Below, piece by piece: positions 25,072 through 32,918 of a stretch of 64,000 nt of DNA. Positions within the stretch are counted from its first letter, which is position 1. The number at the start of each line of letters is the position of its first letter. The stretch comes from Desulfoscipio sp. XC116. Its GTDB lineage: Bacteria; Bacillota; Desulfotomaculia; Desulfotomaculales; Desulfallaceae. The notes beneath the pieces were generated by a model. It did not search any database. It was not told the origin of the DNA and saw nothing but the letters and a program-made list of their open reading frames with translations. The stretch spans positions 1,927,035 through 1,991,034 of the forward strand of contig NZ_CP156660.1 in the NCBI RefSeq assembly GCF_039851975.1, given 5' to 3'. The position numbers and the translations under genes were made by a program.

Positions 25072-26472
25072 CTATCCCTTACCATTCCAGCAGTACGTAC
25101 AGATTTTATCATTGTCTATACCGATTGCGTTAAGCATATCATTTAAGTTTTGGTATTTTAGCGTTGAAAAGTTGAGTATCTTTCTAATGCAATTCACCAT
25201 ACAATTGTATCTTTCATTTGTCGGATCACAATATGCTGCAAATGAATGCGGTTCTTTTCCTTCAAGTTCAATAATAGCTTGTCGTGCTACAAGGTCCATT
25301 TCCGAGCGTGAAGTTGAAAAATTTAAGTATTTACAGCCAAACACAAGGGGCGGGCAAGCCGATCGGATATGAACTTCGTGTGCGTTGAATTTATACAGCA
25401 GATCCGCTGTTTTTCGCAACTGTGTGCCGCGAACAATCGAATCATCACAGAAGAGCAGGCGTTTACCGGAAACCAGTTCGGGTATAGGCATCAGTTTCAT
25501 TCTTGCGACAAGATTCCTTATAGTTTGATCCTGGGGCATAAAACTTCTGGCCCAGGTTGGGGTATATTTTATAAAAGGACGTCCTAAAGATATTTTGGAT
25601 TGGTTTGAATAACCGATGGCATGTCCAACGCCAGAGTCAGGTATTCCGGCAACCATATCGATTTCCACATTGTCGTTTTTAGCCAGGGTTGCACCATTTC
25701 TATAGCGCATAACCTCCACGTTCATTCCCTCGTATGTAGAGGAAGGGTAACCGTAATAGACCCATAGAAAAGCACAAATTTTCATTTTATCCCCGGGGGG
25801 AGCAATCTTCTCAATTCCATCCGGTGTCAAAAAAATAATTTCCCCCGGGCCAAGTTCGTATTTGAAGCTATATCCCAGGTTTGTAAAAATACCGGATTCA
25901 AAGGAAACGCAGTATCCAGCTTCCTTTTCACCTACTACCAGGGGTGTCCTGCCAAGTTTATCTCTGGAAGCATAAATTCCCTGCGGTGTTAAAATCAATA
26001 TCGAGCATGATCCCTCAATCAGTTCCTGCGCTTTTAATAAACCGTTCTTGAAGGAGTTTTCTTGATCAATAATTACAGACACAAGTTCAGTAGGATAGAT
26101 AGCGCCCCTATTTGTTTCTAAAAAATGGGCATGTTGATTAGCAAATGTTTTATCGACTATTTCATATAAGTTATTGATTCTTCCCACTGTACTGATGGCA
26201 TACTGACCAAGGTGTGAACGCACGGTCAAAGGCTGAGGTTCTGTATCGCTTATGCATCCTATACCCATATTGCCTTTTAAATTCGACAGCTCAGATTCAA
26301 ACTTTGCTCTGAACTGAGTATTTTCGATGTTATGAATAGCTCTATTAAAACTTTTTCCGCTCCACACCGCTATCCCGCCCATACTGGTTCCCAGATGTGA
26401 ATGATAATCTGTACCAAAATAGACGTCACTGATACAATCATCTTTTGAAACAACACCTAAAAATCCACCCAA
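25072..26472 (-). CDS. PurF-like phosphoribosyltransferase/amidotransferase homologue lacking the N-terminal Cys
   Basis: 466 residues, TTG start at 26470-26472 behind a perfect AAGGAG (spacing 9). The N-terminal half follows the class-II glutamine amidotransferase (Ntn) pattern (GIGCISDTEPQPLTVRSHLG, IYASRDKLGRTPLVVGEKE, SFESGIF, GPGEIIFL) and the C-terminal half the PurF phosphoribosyltransferase pattern (GIPDSGVGHAIGYS, RSFM, the PRPP loop LLFCDDSIVRGTQLRK). Family members begin Met-Cys-Gly or mature to an N-terminal Cys; here the translated start is Met-Gly-Gly-Phe, so the glutaminase nucleophile is absent. It may use free ammonia, be a regulator, or have another transferase role. A canonical purF is expected elsewhere because no pur genes are nearby. 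Confidence 0.85.
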   Translation of the reverse strand: MGGFLGVVSKDDCISDVYFGTDYHSHLGTSMGGIAVWSGKSFNRAIHNIENTQFRAKFESELSNLKGNMGIGCISDTEPQPLTVRSHLGQYAISTVGRINNLYEIVDKTFANQHAHFLETNRGAIYPTELVSVIIDQENSFKNGLLKAQELIEGSCSILILTPQGIYASRDKLGRTPLVVGEKEAGYCVSFESGIFTNLGYSFKYELGPGEIIFLTPDGIEKIAPPGDKMKICAFLWVYYGYPSSTYEGMNVEVMRYRNGATLAKNDNVEIDMVAGIPDSGVGHAIGYSNQSKISLGRPFIKYTPTWARSFMPQDQTIRNLVARMKLMPIPELVSGKRLLFCDDSIVRGTQLRKTADLLYKFNAHEVHIRSACPPLVFGCKYLNFSTSRSEMDLVARQAIIELEGKEPHSFAAYCDPTNERYNCMVNCIRKILNFSTLKYQNLNDMLNAIGIDNDKICTYCWNGKG

Positions 26473-26508
26473 GCAGCTACACTCCTTAAAAAATAGTTTG
26501 ACAGGCTA

Positions 26509-26537
26509 ATATTAGTGTATTCTTGGCCCAATATCAA
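26509..26537 (-). promoter_or_regulatory. Sigma-A promoter of the PurF-like gene
   Basis: On the minus strand TTGATA (26532-26537), a 17-nt spacer and TAATAT (26509-26514), giving a leader of about 30 nt. Confidence 0.65.
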
Positions 26538-26611
26538 TAGAAAAACAAAAAATATTATAACTATTCATGAGCGCAGCGCTAAGCTTAAAAAGTTCTCGGT
26601 ACTTTCAATAA

Positions 26612-26637
26612 TAAAAAAACACCCCTGAAGGGTGTTT
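26612..26637 (-). terminator. Terminator overlapping the stop of the 129-aa gene
   Basis: On the minus strand ACACCC and GGGTGT around a short loop, followed by seven T. The stem begins right at the TAA of the upstream gene. Confidence 0.85.
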
Positions 26638-27025
26638 ATCTTAGAAATTTTATGGTTATATCAGGCATATATTTTTGTAATGCAGCAAATGGTTCGGCTG
26701 TAAATTTCTGTTCGTCGTTTAACATCTCTTCCAATGCTCTTTTTTCTACAATCGCGTATGGTTTAATAACACCCATAGGATGGTGAATTTCCGATGCAGC
26801 CATACCAATTTGAACATCCCCAATATCTAAACCATTTAATATGAAAGTGTATTCACCTATAACCGTCCCGTTTTCCGTTACCTGCATCCCTACCTTATTT
26901 CTTTTGTCTAAAAAACAGTTATTTAGCATGCCGAAAATATGTGGGTGTTTTTGAATAAGAGAATCTAAAATTCTTTTACGCATAGGAACTAATTTTTCCT
27001 TAATTAAAGTATCAAGTTCACTCAT
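26636..27025 (-). CDS. Conserved hypothetical protein (129 aa)
   Basis: ATG at 27023-27025 with AAGGAGGG 6 nt upstream. 129 residues, soluble, no signal peptide or TM helix. A helical N-terminus (TLIKEKLVPMRKRILDSLIQ) is followed by a beta-rich part (VGMQVTENGTVIGEYTFILN, GLDIGDVQIGM) and a helical end with FAALQKYMPDITIKFLR. The overall pattern (helix, then strands with a gly-containing turn, then helices) recalls SCP2/sterol-carrier-like lipid-binding domains, but I cannot confirm this. Single-gene unit with its own terminator, between the PurF-like gene and AbrB, divergent from AbrB. Function unknown. Confidence 0.6.
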   Translation of the reverse strand: MSELDTLIKEKLVPMRKRILDSLIQKHPHIFGMLNNCFLDKRNKVGMQVTENGTVIGEYTFILNGLDIGDVQIGMAASEIHHPMGVIKPYAIVEKRALEEMLNDEQKFTAEPFAALQKYMPDITIKFLR

Positions 27026-27167
27026 AAGAACCCTCCTTTGATAAACTGACTAAGATATAGTTCCAACAATACTTGCCAATTATGCAATGGAATATGTTCC
27101 AATTAAACCAATTTACCATAAAGCCATATCGTTTATACAAATAAACCAAAAAAATTACAGAAAAGTA

Positions 27168-27196
27168 TTGACTATTACTGCTACAGTTGGTAACAT
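27168..27196 (+). promoter_or_regulatory. Sigma-A promoter of the abrB-like gene
   Basis: TTGACT (27168-27173), a 17-nt spacer and TAACAT (27191-27196), about 60 nt before the start codon. Confidence 0.65.
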
Positions 27197-27256
27197 TTAC
27201 TTGCATTCAGATATTTTGTCGAATGTTGATATATTTAAAATTGAGGAGGGGAAAGT

Positions 27257-27514
27257 ATGTTGAAATCAACAGGCATTGTAAGAAGAGTGGACGAGCTTGG
27301 CCGGGTGGTTATTCCAATTGAACTGCGCCGTACCATGGGCATTGATGTAAAAGATGCTCTGGAAATATACGTCGATAGTGAAAAGATTATACTTAAAAAA
27401 TACGAACCTGCCTGCGTGTTTTGCGGTGACGCTGCCGACGTGCATCATTACCGTGGTAAATTGGTTTGCCGCAGCTGTGCCAAGGACATGTTTGAAAACG
27501 CCAAAGCTATTTAA
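27257..27514 (+). CDS. AbrB-family transition-state regulator
   Basis: 85 residues, ATG at 27257 with GGAGGGG 6 nt upstream. Residues 1-50 are the swapped-hairpin AbrB domain (STGIVRRVDELGRVVIPIEL, then RRTMGIDVKDALEIYVDSEK), very close to AbrB/Abh/SpoVT of Bacillus. The C-terminal part (CVFCGDAADVHHYRGKLVCR, then SCAKDM) has two CxxC pairs and looks like a small zinc ribbon; such a tail is common in clostridial AbrB proteins. It binds AT-rich DNA with loose specificity and controls growth-phase and sporulation genes. It is monocistronic with its own promoter. Confidence 0.92.
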   Translation: MLKSTGIVRRVDELGRVVIPIELRRTMGIDVKDALEIYVDSEKIILKKYEPACVFCGDAADVHHYRGKLVCRSCAKDMFENAKAI

Positions 27515-27532
27515 TTAAATTCGTTCTGGTTA

Positions 27533-27562
27533 TTGACAATCAATTAAATAAATTGATAAACT
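27533..27562 (+). promoter_or_regulatory. Candidate sigma-A promoter of the SAM-riboswitch operon
   Basis: TTGACA at 27533-27538 and TAAACT at 27557-27562 with an 18-nt spacer, some 25 nt before the SAM-I aptamer. The -35 is consensus, the -10 weak. Confidence 0.5.
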
Positions 27563-27595
27563 AACATAGTACAATAATAACCAAATAAATAAGTG

Positions 27596-27709
27596 CTCTT
27601 ATCCGGAGTGGTGGAGGGACTGGCCCCGTGAAGCCCGGCAACCAGCTTTCAGTTTAAATGAAAGTATGGTGCTAATTCCTGCAGAAGTGAAGCTTCTGGC
27701 AGATAAGAG
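27596..27709 (+). promoter_or_regulatory. SAM-I riboswitch (S-box)
   Basis: P1 is CTCTTATC/GATAAGAG. The core contains AGTGGTGGAGGGACTGGCCC, GTGAAGCCCGGCAACC and GGTGCTAATTCCTGCAG, the S-box consensus in order. It precedes the DUF39 operon, so expression should rise when S-adenosylmethionine is low, which matches a role in methionine/homocysteine supply. Confidence 0.96.
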
Positions 27710-27724
27710 GTGCAGATGTTATGC

Positions 27725-27760
27725 AAACCTCTTCTATGCTTGGAAGAGGTTTACATTTTG
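27725..27760 (+). terminator. SAM riboswitch terminator / antiterminator platform
   Basis: AAACCTCTTC (27725-27734) pairs perfectly with GAAGAGGTTT (27743-27752), followed by a modest T tract. CCTCTT can instead pair with AAGAGG at the 3' side of P1 (27705-27710), the usual S-box switch between terminator and antiterminator. Confidence 0.75.
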
Positions 27761-27801
27761 TCACCGGCGGAGCACAAAAATGTGGAGGTGTGTTGCGTAA
27801 A

Positions 27802-28998
27802 ATGGCAGTGGAAAAAACTTTCCAGGAGATCAACGAACGGATTAAAAAAGGCCAGGCCGTAGTGGTAACCGCTGAGGAACTGGTCAATATGGTTAGAGAA
27901 AAAGGAGTAACACGTGTTACATCCGAAGTAGATGTGGTGACAACAGGAACATTCGGCCCTATGTGCTCTTCCGGCGCCTTCTTAAGCTTGGGTCATTCCA
28001 AGCCGCGTATTAAAATGCATAAGGTTTGGCTGAACGATGTGCCGGCCTACACTGGCATTGCAGCTGTTGATGCCTTTATCGGGGCCACCGAGGTACCCGA
28101 AGATGATCCTTTAAACAGCGTACACCCCGGTGAATTTCGATATGGCGGAGGTCATGTCATCCAAGACCTGGTAGCCCGCAAGAAGGTGCGGCTTAAGGCT
28201 ACCGGCTATGGCACGGATTGTTATCCCCGCAGAGAGATTGAAACTGAAATTACCATTGACGATATTAATGAAGCTATACTCTTTAACCCGCGCAATGCTT
28301 ACCAGAACTATAATTGCGCCGTCAACTTAAGCTCCCGGACCATCTATACTTATCTGGGCATGCTTAAAGCCAACCTGGCCAACGCGCACTACTCTACCTC
28401 AGGACAGCTCAGCCCTCTTTTGAAAGACCCTGCGTTTAAAACTATCGGAGTGGGCACGCGCATTTTCCTGGGCGGTGGCACTGGTTACGTGGTCTGGAAC
28501 GGCACTCAGCACTTTCCGGGAGTCAATCGGGACGATAAAGGTCAAAGCTACGGCCATGCCGGCGCCACCCTGTCCGTATTGGGTGATTTAAAGCAAATGA
28601 GCCCGCGCTGGCTGGTGGGTACCAGCATGCTTGGTTACGGCGCCACATTAACGGTAGGCATAGGTATACCCATACCGCTGCTTAATGAGGAAATCTGCCG
28701 TTACGCGGCGGCCGGAGACGATGAATTATACGCTCCCATTATGGATTACAGCGATGCGTTTCCTAATCTTATTTCGTCCAACCTGGGCTACGTCAGCTAT
28801 GCTGAACTGAAGAGCGGTAAAATAACGGTTAACGGCAAAGAAATACCTACAGCGCCGATGTCCAGCTACCCGCGGGCCCGGGAAATAGCAGATACGTTAA
28901 AACAGTGGATTCAAAAAGGCGACTTTTTACTGGGTGAACCGGTACAGCTATTGCCTAATGCGGATGCGGAAATCCCGGTCAATACCTTGAAGGGTTAA
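27802..28998 (+). CDS. Homocysteine biosynthesis protein, DUF39 (COG1900)
   Basis: 398 residues from the ATG at 27802; GGAGG lies 13 nt upstream and a TTG three codons earlier is a possible alternative. Starts AVEKTFQEINERIKKGQAVV. Conserved Cys residues occur in TFGPMCSSGAFLS, GYGTDCYPRREIE and QNYNCAVN, and Gly-rich loops in IFLGGGTGYVVWNGTQH. DUF39 proteins (MA1821 of Methanosarcina acetivorans) are needed, together with the NIL-ferredoxin, to make homocysteine from aspartate semialdehyde and sulfide without the classical O-acyl-homoserine route. Here it is first in an operon with that ferredoxin and a UPF0280 protein and is under a SAM-I riboswitch, so the genetic context supports the same role. 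Confidence 0.93.
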   Translation: MAVEKTFQEINERIKKGQAVVVTAEELVNMVREKGVTRVTSEVDVVTTGTFGPMCSSGAFLSLGHSKPRIKMHKVWLNDVPAYTGIAAVDAFIGATEVPEDDPLNSVHPGEFRYGGGHVIQDLVARKKVRLKATGYGTDCYPRREIETEITIDDINEAILFNPRNAYQNYNCAVNLSSRTIYTYLGMLKANLANAHYSTSGQLSPLLKDPAFKTIGVGTRIFLGGGTGYVVWNGTQHFPGVNRDDKGQSYGHAGATLSVLGDLKQMSPRWLVGTSMLGYGATLTVGIGIPIPLLNEEICRYAAAGDDELYAPIMDYSDAFPNLISSNLGYVSYAELKSGKITVNGKEIPTAPMSSYPRAREIADTLKQWIQKGDFLLGEPVQLLPNADAEIPVNTLKG

Positions 28999-29025
28999 TT
29001 TTTGCGCAAAAAGGAGCGTGTGGAA

Positions 29026-29427
29026 ATGTCCTCAAAAAAAGTGGTGCTGCGTTTCGGCGCCGATATTGCGGATCAACCTATCATATATAAGCTGGTAAAA
29101 GATTACGATTTGGTTATAAATATACTAAAAGCCAATGTGAACCCCCAGAAAGAGGGAACTTTGGTTATGGATATAACAGGTGCGAACACGGAGCAAGGTA
29201 TTGAATATCTGCGTCAGTTGGGTGTACAGGTGCAGTCGCTAACGGAACAAATTATTCAAAACGAGGAAAAATGCGTGAGCTGCGGCGCCTGCACCGATAT
29301 TTGCCCATCCGGAGCCCTGTACATGGAAAGGCCCGATATGGTGGTGCGATTCAACAGCGACCGTTGTGTAGTTTGCCATTTATGTGTAAAAGCATGTCCC
29401 ATGAAAGCTATGGAGGTTCGTTTTTGA
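29026..29427 (+). CDS. NIL-domain 2[4Fe-4S] ferredoxin for homocysteine synthesis
   Basis: 133 residues from the ATG at 29026, with AAGGAG 9 nt upstream and 27 nt after the DUF39 stop. Residues about 3-75 are a NIL domain (KKVVLRFGADIADQPIIYKL ... EQGIEYLRQLGVQVQSLTEQ), also found at the C-terminus of MetN transporters. Residues about 80-133 carry two [4Fe-4S] motifs (CVSCGACTDICP and CVVCHLCVKACP). It corresponds to MA1822 of M. acetivorans, the electron carrier partner of the DUF39 protein in sulfide-dependent homocysteine formation. Its TGA overlaps the TTG start of the next gene. Confidence 0.93.
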   Translation: MSSKKVVLRFGADIADQPIIYKLVKDYDLVINILKANVNPQKEGTLVMDITGANTEQGIEYLRQLGVQVQSLTEQIIQNEEKCVSCGACTDICPSGALYMERPDMVVRFNSDRCVVCHLCVKACPMKAMEVRF

Positions 29428-30167
29428 AAGAATACACGGAACGATCTTACAGGCTGCTGCATCGGCAGCAGGACCTGGTGTTTTTTCAAATCACCGTTAA
29501 AGAAACAGACTTGGATGTAGGCGTTTCCCGTGCTAAGCTTACTGCGGGGCTGGTGGAAGGCGCGGAACAGGAAATAATCAGAGTACGCTCACAGCTGGAA
29601 AAATACATTGCAACAGACCAAACTTTTTTGCGCACGTTAAAACCGTATTTACCCGGTCCGGACGCCCCCGAGATCGCCCGGGTTATGGCCAGGGCCGCTT
29701 CCACCGCCGGCACCGGCCCCATGTCCGCAGTGGCGGGCGCTATCGCACAGCACGTAGGAGTGTACTTGGCCAAGCGCTGCCGGGAAGTGATAGTTGAAAA
29801 CGGCGGTGATATTTATCTGCGTTCCGAATGTACGCGTAAGATTGGTATTTTTGCCGGAACTTCACCGTTTACCAATCGATTGGCCATAGAAATTGAGCCC
29901 CACCGCACGCCGCTGGGTATTTGTACTTCTTCAGGCACCGTCGGTCATTCTTTGAGCATGGGTAAAGCAGATGCGATGGTAATAATGGCGCCCTCGGCGG
30001 TACTGGCCGATGCCGTGGCCACGGCCGCAGGCAATCTGGTGCAAAACGAAAATGATTTGCAGAAAGCTGTGGAATTTGCTATGAGCATTAATTCAGTTAC
30101 CGGTGCACTGGCCATAAAGAACGACCGGCTGGCAGTTGCCGGTGCCGTTAAGTTGACACCTGTATGA
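29424..30167 (+). CDS. UPF0280 (COG2122) protein, ApbE-like; sulfide assimilation
   Basis: 247 residues from a TTG at 29424 that overlaps the ferredoxin stop (TTGA), with TGGAGG 7 nt upstream; the longer frame beginning at 29271 lies inside the ferredoxin gene and is rejected. Features: GTGPMSAVAGAIAQHVG, the ApbE-like VENGGDIYLRSE, and TSSGTVGHSLSMGKADAMVI followed by PSAVLADAVATAAGN. COG2122 proteins resemble flavin transferases of the ApbE family. The M. acetivorans member MA1715 is reported to help sulfide assimilation at low sulfide. Third gene of the SAM-riboswitch operon, followed by a terminator. Confidence 0.9.
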   Translation: MKEYTERSYRLLHRQQDLVFFQITVKETDLDVGVSRAKLTAGLVEGAEQEIIRVRSQLEKYIATDQTFLRTLKPYLPGPDAPEIARVMARAASTAGTGPMSAVAGAIAQHVGVYLAKRCREVIVENGGDIYLRSECTRKIGIFAGTSPFTNRLAIEIEPHRTPLGICTSSGTVGHSLSMGKADAMVIMAPSAVLADAVATAAGNLVQNENDLQKAVEFAMSINSVTGALAIKNDRLAVAGAVKLTPV

Positions 30168-30289
30168 AATACCGGGCATCATATACCGTCCTGAAACTGC
30201 TGAAAACCGAACCGCATTTCGGGGTAAGCGTCCCGCTTTTTCTGAAGAACTATTTTTCTCCCTTGATCTATTTTTCTCCAATTAAGAAA

Positions 30290-30334
30290 GACCGCCCGGA
30301 TACCATACATGTGCGTTCCGGACGGTCCTTTTTT
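30290..30334 (+). terminator. Terminator of the homocysteine operon
   Basis: GACCGCCCGGA pairs with TCCGGACGGTC (one mismatch) around a 16-nt loop, followed by a T-rich run. Confidence 0.85.
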
Positions 30335-30376
30335 AATCTTGATTATTGCATTGCTGCCGGCGTCTTTATGCAAGTG

Positions 30377-31972
30377 CTAATTAACCTTTTTATTATGTCC
30401 TTCCCATTCTTTGGCCCGCAGCTTATACTTCATGATTTTACCGGTGGATGTTTTGGGCAGTTCTCCAAATTCAATTTCCTTAGGCACTTTGAACCGGGCT
30501 ATCCTTTCCCGGCAAAATTCCAAAATTTCCTCTACGGTGGGACTGGCACCTTCTTTTAAGGTAACAAAAGCTTTGGGCACCTCACCCCATTTTTCGTGGG
30601 GTACGGCTACTACCGCCACTTCCAGCACATCCGGATGTTGATAAATGGCATTTTCAACTTCTACTGTGGAAATATTTTCACCACCACTGATGATAATATC
30701 CTTCATGCGGTCTTTAATCTCCACATAACCGTTGGGATGGGTGACAGCCAAGTCGCCGCTGTGAAACCAGCCGCCACGGAAAGCATGTTTCGTGTCCTCG
30801 GGTGAATTATAATAGCCGGCCATCACATTATTACCCCGCATGACTATTTCACCAATAGTTACCCCATCATGAGGCACCGGTTCCATAGTGTCTGAATTTA
30901 CAACATCCATATAAACAGCAACAATATAAGGGACGCCTTGTCTGGCTTTAATTACCGCCCGTTCCTCCAGGCCCAAATCATCCCACTGGGTCTGCCAGGC
31001 ACACACGCTGTGCGGTCCGTAAACTTCAGTCAGGCCATAAGTCTGTATTACGGTACAACCGACGGATTCCATATTTTTAATAACGGTAGGCGAGGGCGGA
31101 GCGCCGGCGGTCATTATATTAAGATGTCTTTTCATGTGTATATCACCGATGCCCTTGTAGTTGGACATGCCGATAAGTACAATTGGCGCGGCGCAAAGAT
31201 GCGACACTTCATGCTCCTGGATTTGCTTATATATTTCCTCCGGCACTACTTTTCTTAAACACACATGGGTACCTCCTATGGCAGTGATACCCCAGGTAAA
31301 GCACCAGCCGTTGCAGTGAAACATGGGCAAAGTCCAAAGGTAGGTGGTGGAAAAATCGCACTGGAACTCCAATAACTCTCCCAATGCGTTTAAATATACC
31401 CCCCGGTGGGTATACAAAACTCCTTTGGGCTTGCCCGTGGTGCCGCTGGTATAATTCAGAGTTATAGGCTGCAGTTCATCATCCACGCCAAAGAAAAACT
31501 CCGCGGGTTCCACGGATATGAACTCTTCGTAGTCGGGACCGTCAAAAGCCTTGGGCTGTACATCACAAATATTGACGATTTTTATATCTTCTATTTCGCC
31601 CAGTATAGGTTTAATAACACCGGCAAATTCGGTATCAATAAACAGCATTTTACTTCCCGAGTGCTTTAGAATATAAGCAACCTCCTGGGAAGCCAAGCGA
31701 ATATTTACGCTCACCAGTACTCCGCCGACCAAGGGAACCGCGTAATGCGCTTCCAAAAGGGGCGGCAGGTTCGGGCAAAGAAAGGCCACCTTATCCCCTT
31801 TTTCTATCCCCTGTTGTTGCAGGGCAGTGGCAAAACGCTGCACCCGGTCTTTAAATTCAGCATATGTGAACTTCTGGTTATTATATATAACTGCTGTTTT
31901 CTCAGGATATACAAAAGCGCTTCTTTCCAGAAAGCCTAACGGTGATAAAGGCTCATAATTAGTTTCTCTCAT
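30377..31972 (-). CDS. Acyl-CoA synthetase (AMP-forming), medium/long-chain FadD type
   Basis: 531 residues from the ATG at 31970-31972 with AAGGAGGA 9 nt upstream; the 22 extra upstream codons are not needed. AMP-binding family: P-loop-like TLNYTSGTTGKPKGVLYTHR near residue 170, QTYGLTEVYGPH, GWFHSGDLAVTHPNGYVEIK, the hinge DRMKDIIISGGENISTVEVE and the catalytic-Lys motif PKTSTGKIMKYKL at the C-terminus. It activates a carboxylic acid to acyl-CoA using ATP. The sequence resembles the acyl-CoA synthetases of Desulfotomaculum-like fatty- or aromatic-acid degraders; substrate not resolvable. Monocistronic; an inverted repeat lies about 300 nt upstream. Confidence 0.92.
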   Translation of the reverse strand: MRETNYEPLSPLGFLERSAFVYPEKTAVIYNNQKFTYAEFKDRVQRFATALQQQGIEKGDKVAFLCPNLPPLLEAHYAVPLVGGVLVSVNIRLASQEVAYILKHSGSKMLFIDTEFAGVIKPILGEIEDIKIVNICDVQPKAFDGPDYEEFISVEPAEFFFGVDDELQPITLNYTSGTTGKPKGVLYTHRGVYLNALGELLEFQCDFSTTYLWTLPMFHCNGWCFTWGITAIGGTHVCLRKVVPEEIYKQIQEHEVSHLCAAPIVLIGMSNYKGIGDIHMKRHLNIMTAGAPPSPTVIKNMESVGCTVIQTYGLTEVYGPHSVCAWQTQWDDLGLEERAVIKARQGVPYIVAVYMDVVNSDTMEPVPHDGVTIGEIVMRGNNVMAGYYNSPEDTKHAFRGGWFHSGDLAVTHPNGYVEIKDRMKDIIISGGENISTVEVENAIYQHPDVLEVAVVAVPHEKWGEVPKAFVTLKEGASPTVEEILEFCRERIARFKVPKEIEFGELPKTSTGKIMKYKLRAKEWEGHNKKVN

Positions 31973-32271
31973 AGTACAAATCCTCCTTATATTAAATGCA
32001 TTATTGCTGGCGATGCTGCCAGAGTCCGACAATAACAAATTCAGTGTTTTTTATTGGTAAGCTAATTGGATACATTAAAATAAATCCAGGCACATTTGTT
32101 AATAATAAATTGCAACAATTATGCCACAATTCTAAATTAATTGAAACTTAATGTACTATTTTAAAATCCAGCAAGATAAAAGAGCAATATCAAGTCAGTA
32201 AAAGCATTATGTAATAAAACATTTTACAAACTTTGCCCTGATAACTCAAAAGAGATGAGCACTTTAAGGCC

Positions 32272-32308
32272 ATAGTGTATATTAATGCATACAATTAATG
32301 TACACTAT
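32272..32308. promoter_or_regulatory. Large inverted repeat, candidate operator
   Basis: ATAGTGTATATTAAT (32272-32286) and ATTAATGTACACTAT (32294-32308), 14 of 15 positions complementary, around a 7-nt centre. No U tract follows, so it is more like a protein-binding site (TetR or GntR type) than a terminator. It sits in the 364-nt gap (31973-32336) between the acyl-CoA synthetase and the SGNH gene; the rest of that gap is AT-rich and featureless. Confidence 0.5.
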
Positions 32309-32336
32309 TGTGGTCACAAATTTTAATCTTAATTCT

Positions 32337-32918
32337 TTATAATATCAATGATCTTTTTGCCACTTCCGCCATGAGCGCATAGCCCTTGTCGTTAAGATGA
32401 CACTCATCATAGAAGTACTGTCCATCACCCCGGTCTGTTCCCGGTATGCATAGCGGTGTATAATAATCAATCAGCATAATAGATTCGCTAACCGCGTAAT
32501 TTCGCAGCCAATTCCTGTAACGGGCCAGCCAGTTATTCATCTTCTCCATGCCAAATGGTATAAAGGCGCCCTTCTCTTCGGGGTCGGGACAGAGGGGTGT
32601 GGCCAGACCCAACACAGGTACAATACCATGCTTCCTGCTTAGCTCTATCATCTTGCGCACATTATGCTGTACTGAGACTAAATCCAACTGCAGCCAGGCA
32701 TCATTGGCGCCGCCCAGTATGTGCACATGCGTTGCATTTGATGCCGCGACATACCGTTCATAACGATGCAGCATATCCAAAGTTGTATCACCGTTAACGC
32801 CGCGATTAACTAAATTTAATCCCGAACGTCGTTGCAGGTGCCCTACCCAGGAAAACTCGGGACCCAGGGGATAGCCAAAGGTGATGCTGTCGCCAAGGCA
32901 AATAATAGTAGTGGTCAT
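32337..32918 (-). CDS. SGNH/GDSL-family hydrolase
   Basis: 193 residues. Block I with the nucleophile Ser: TIICLGDSITFGYP (Ser11). Block II Gly in NRGVNGDTT, block III Asn in ILGGANDAW, and block V Asp/His in YDECHLNDKGYALMAEVA. This complete SGNH set indicates an esterase, lipase or thioesterase acting on acyl or acetyl groups. There is no signal peptide, so it is cytoplasmic. Its ATG overlaps the TGA of the DedA gene (ATGA), so the two are translationally coupled. The pairing suggests a membrane-lipid role; that is inference. Confidence 0.9.
   Translation of the reverse strand: MTTTIICLGDSITFGYPLGPEFSWVGHLQRRSGLNLVNRGVNGDTTLDMLHRYERYVAASNATHVHILGGANDAWLQLDLVSVQHNVRKMIELSRKHGIVPVLGLATPLCPDPEEKGAFIPFGMEKMNNWLARYRNWLRNYAVSESIMLIDYYTPLCIPGTDRGDGQYFYDECHLNDKGYALMAEVAKRSLIL

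Noticed and set aside
30164-30559. 131-codon frame overlapping the homocysteine operon end
   Set aside because: It runs through a clear terminator into the antisense of the acyl-CoA synthetase and has no ribosome site.
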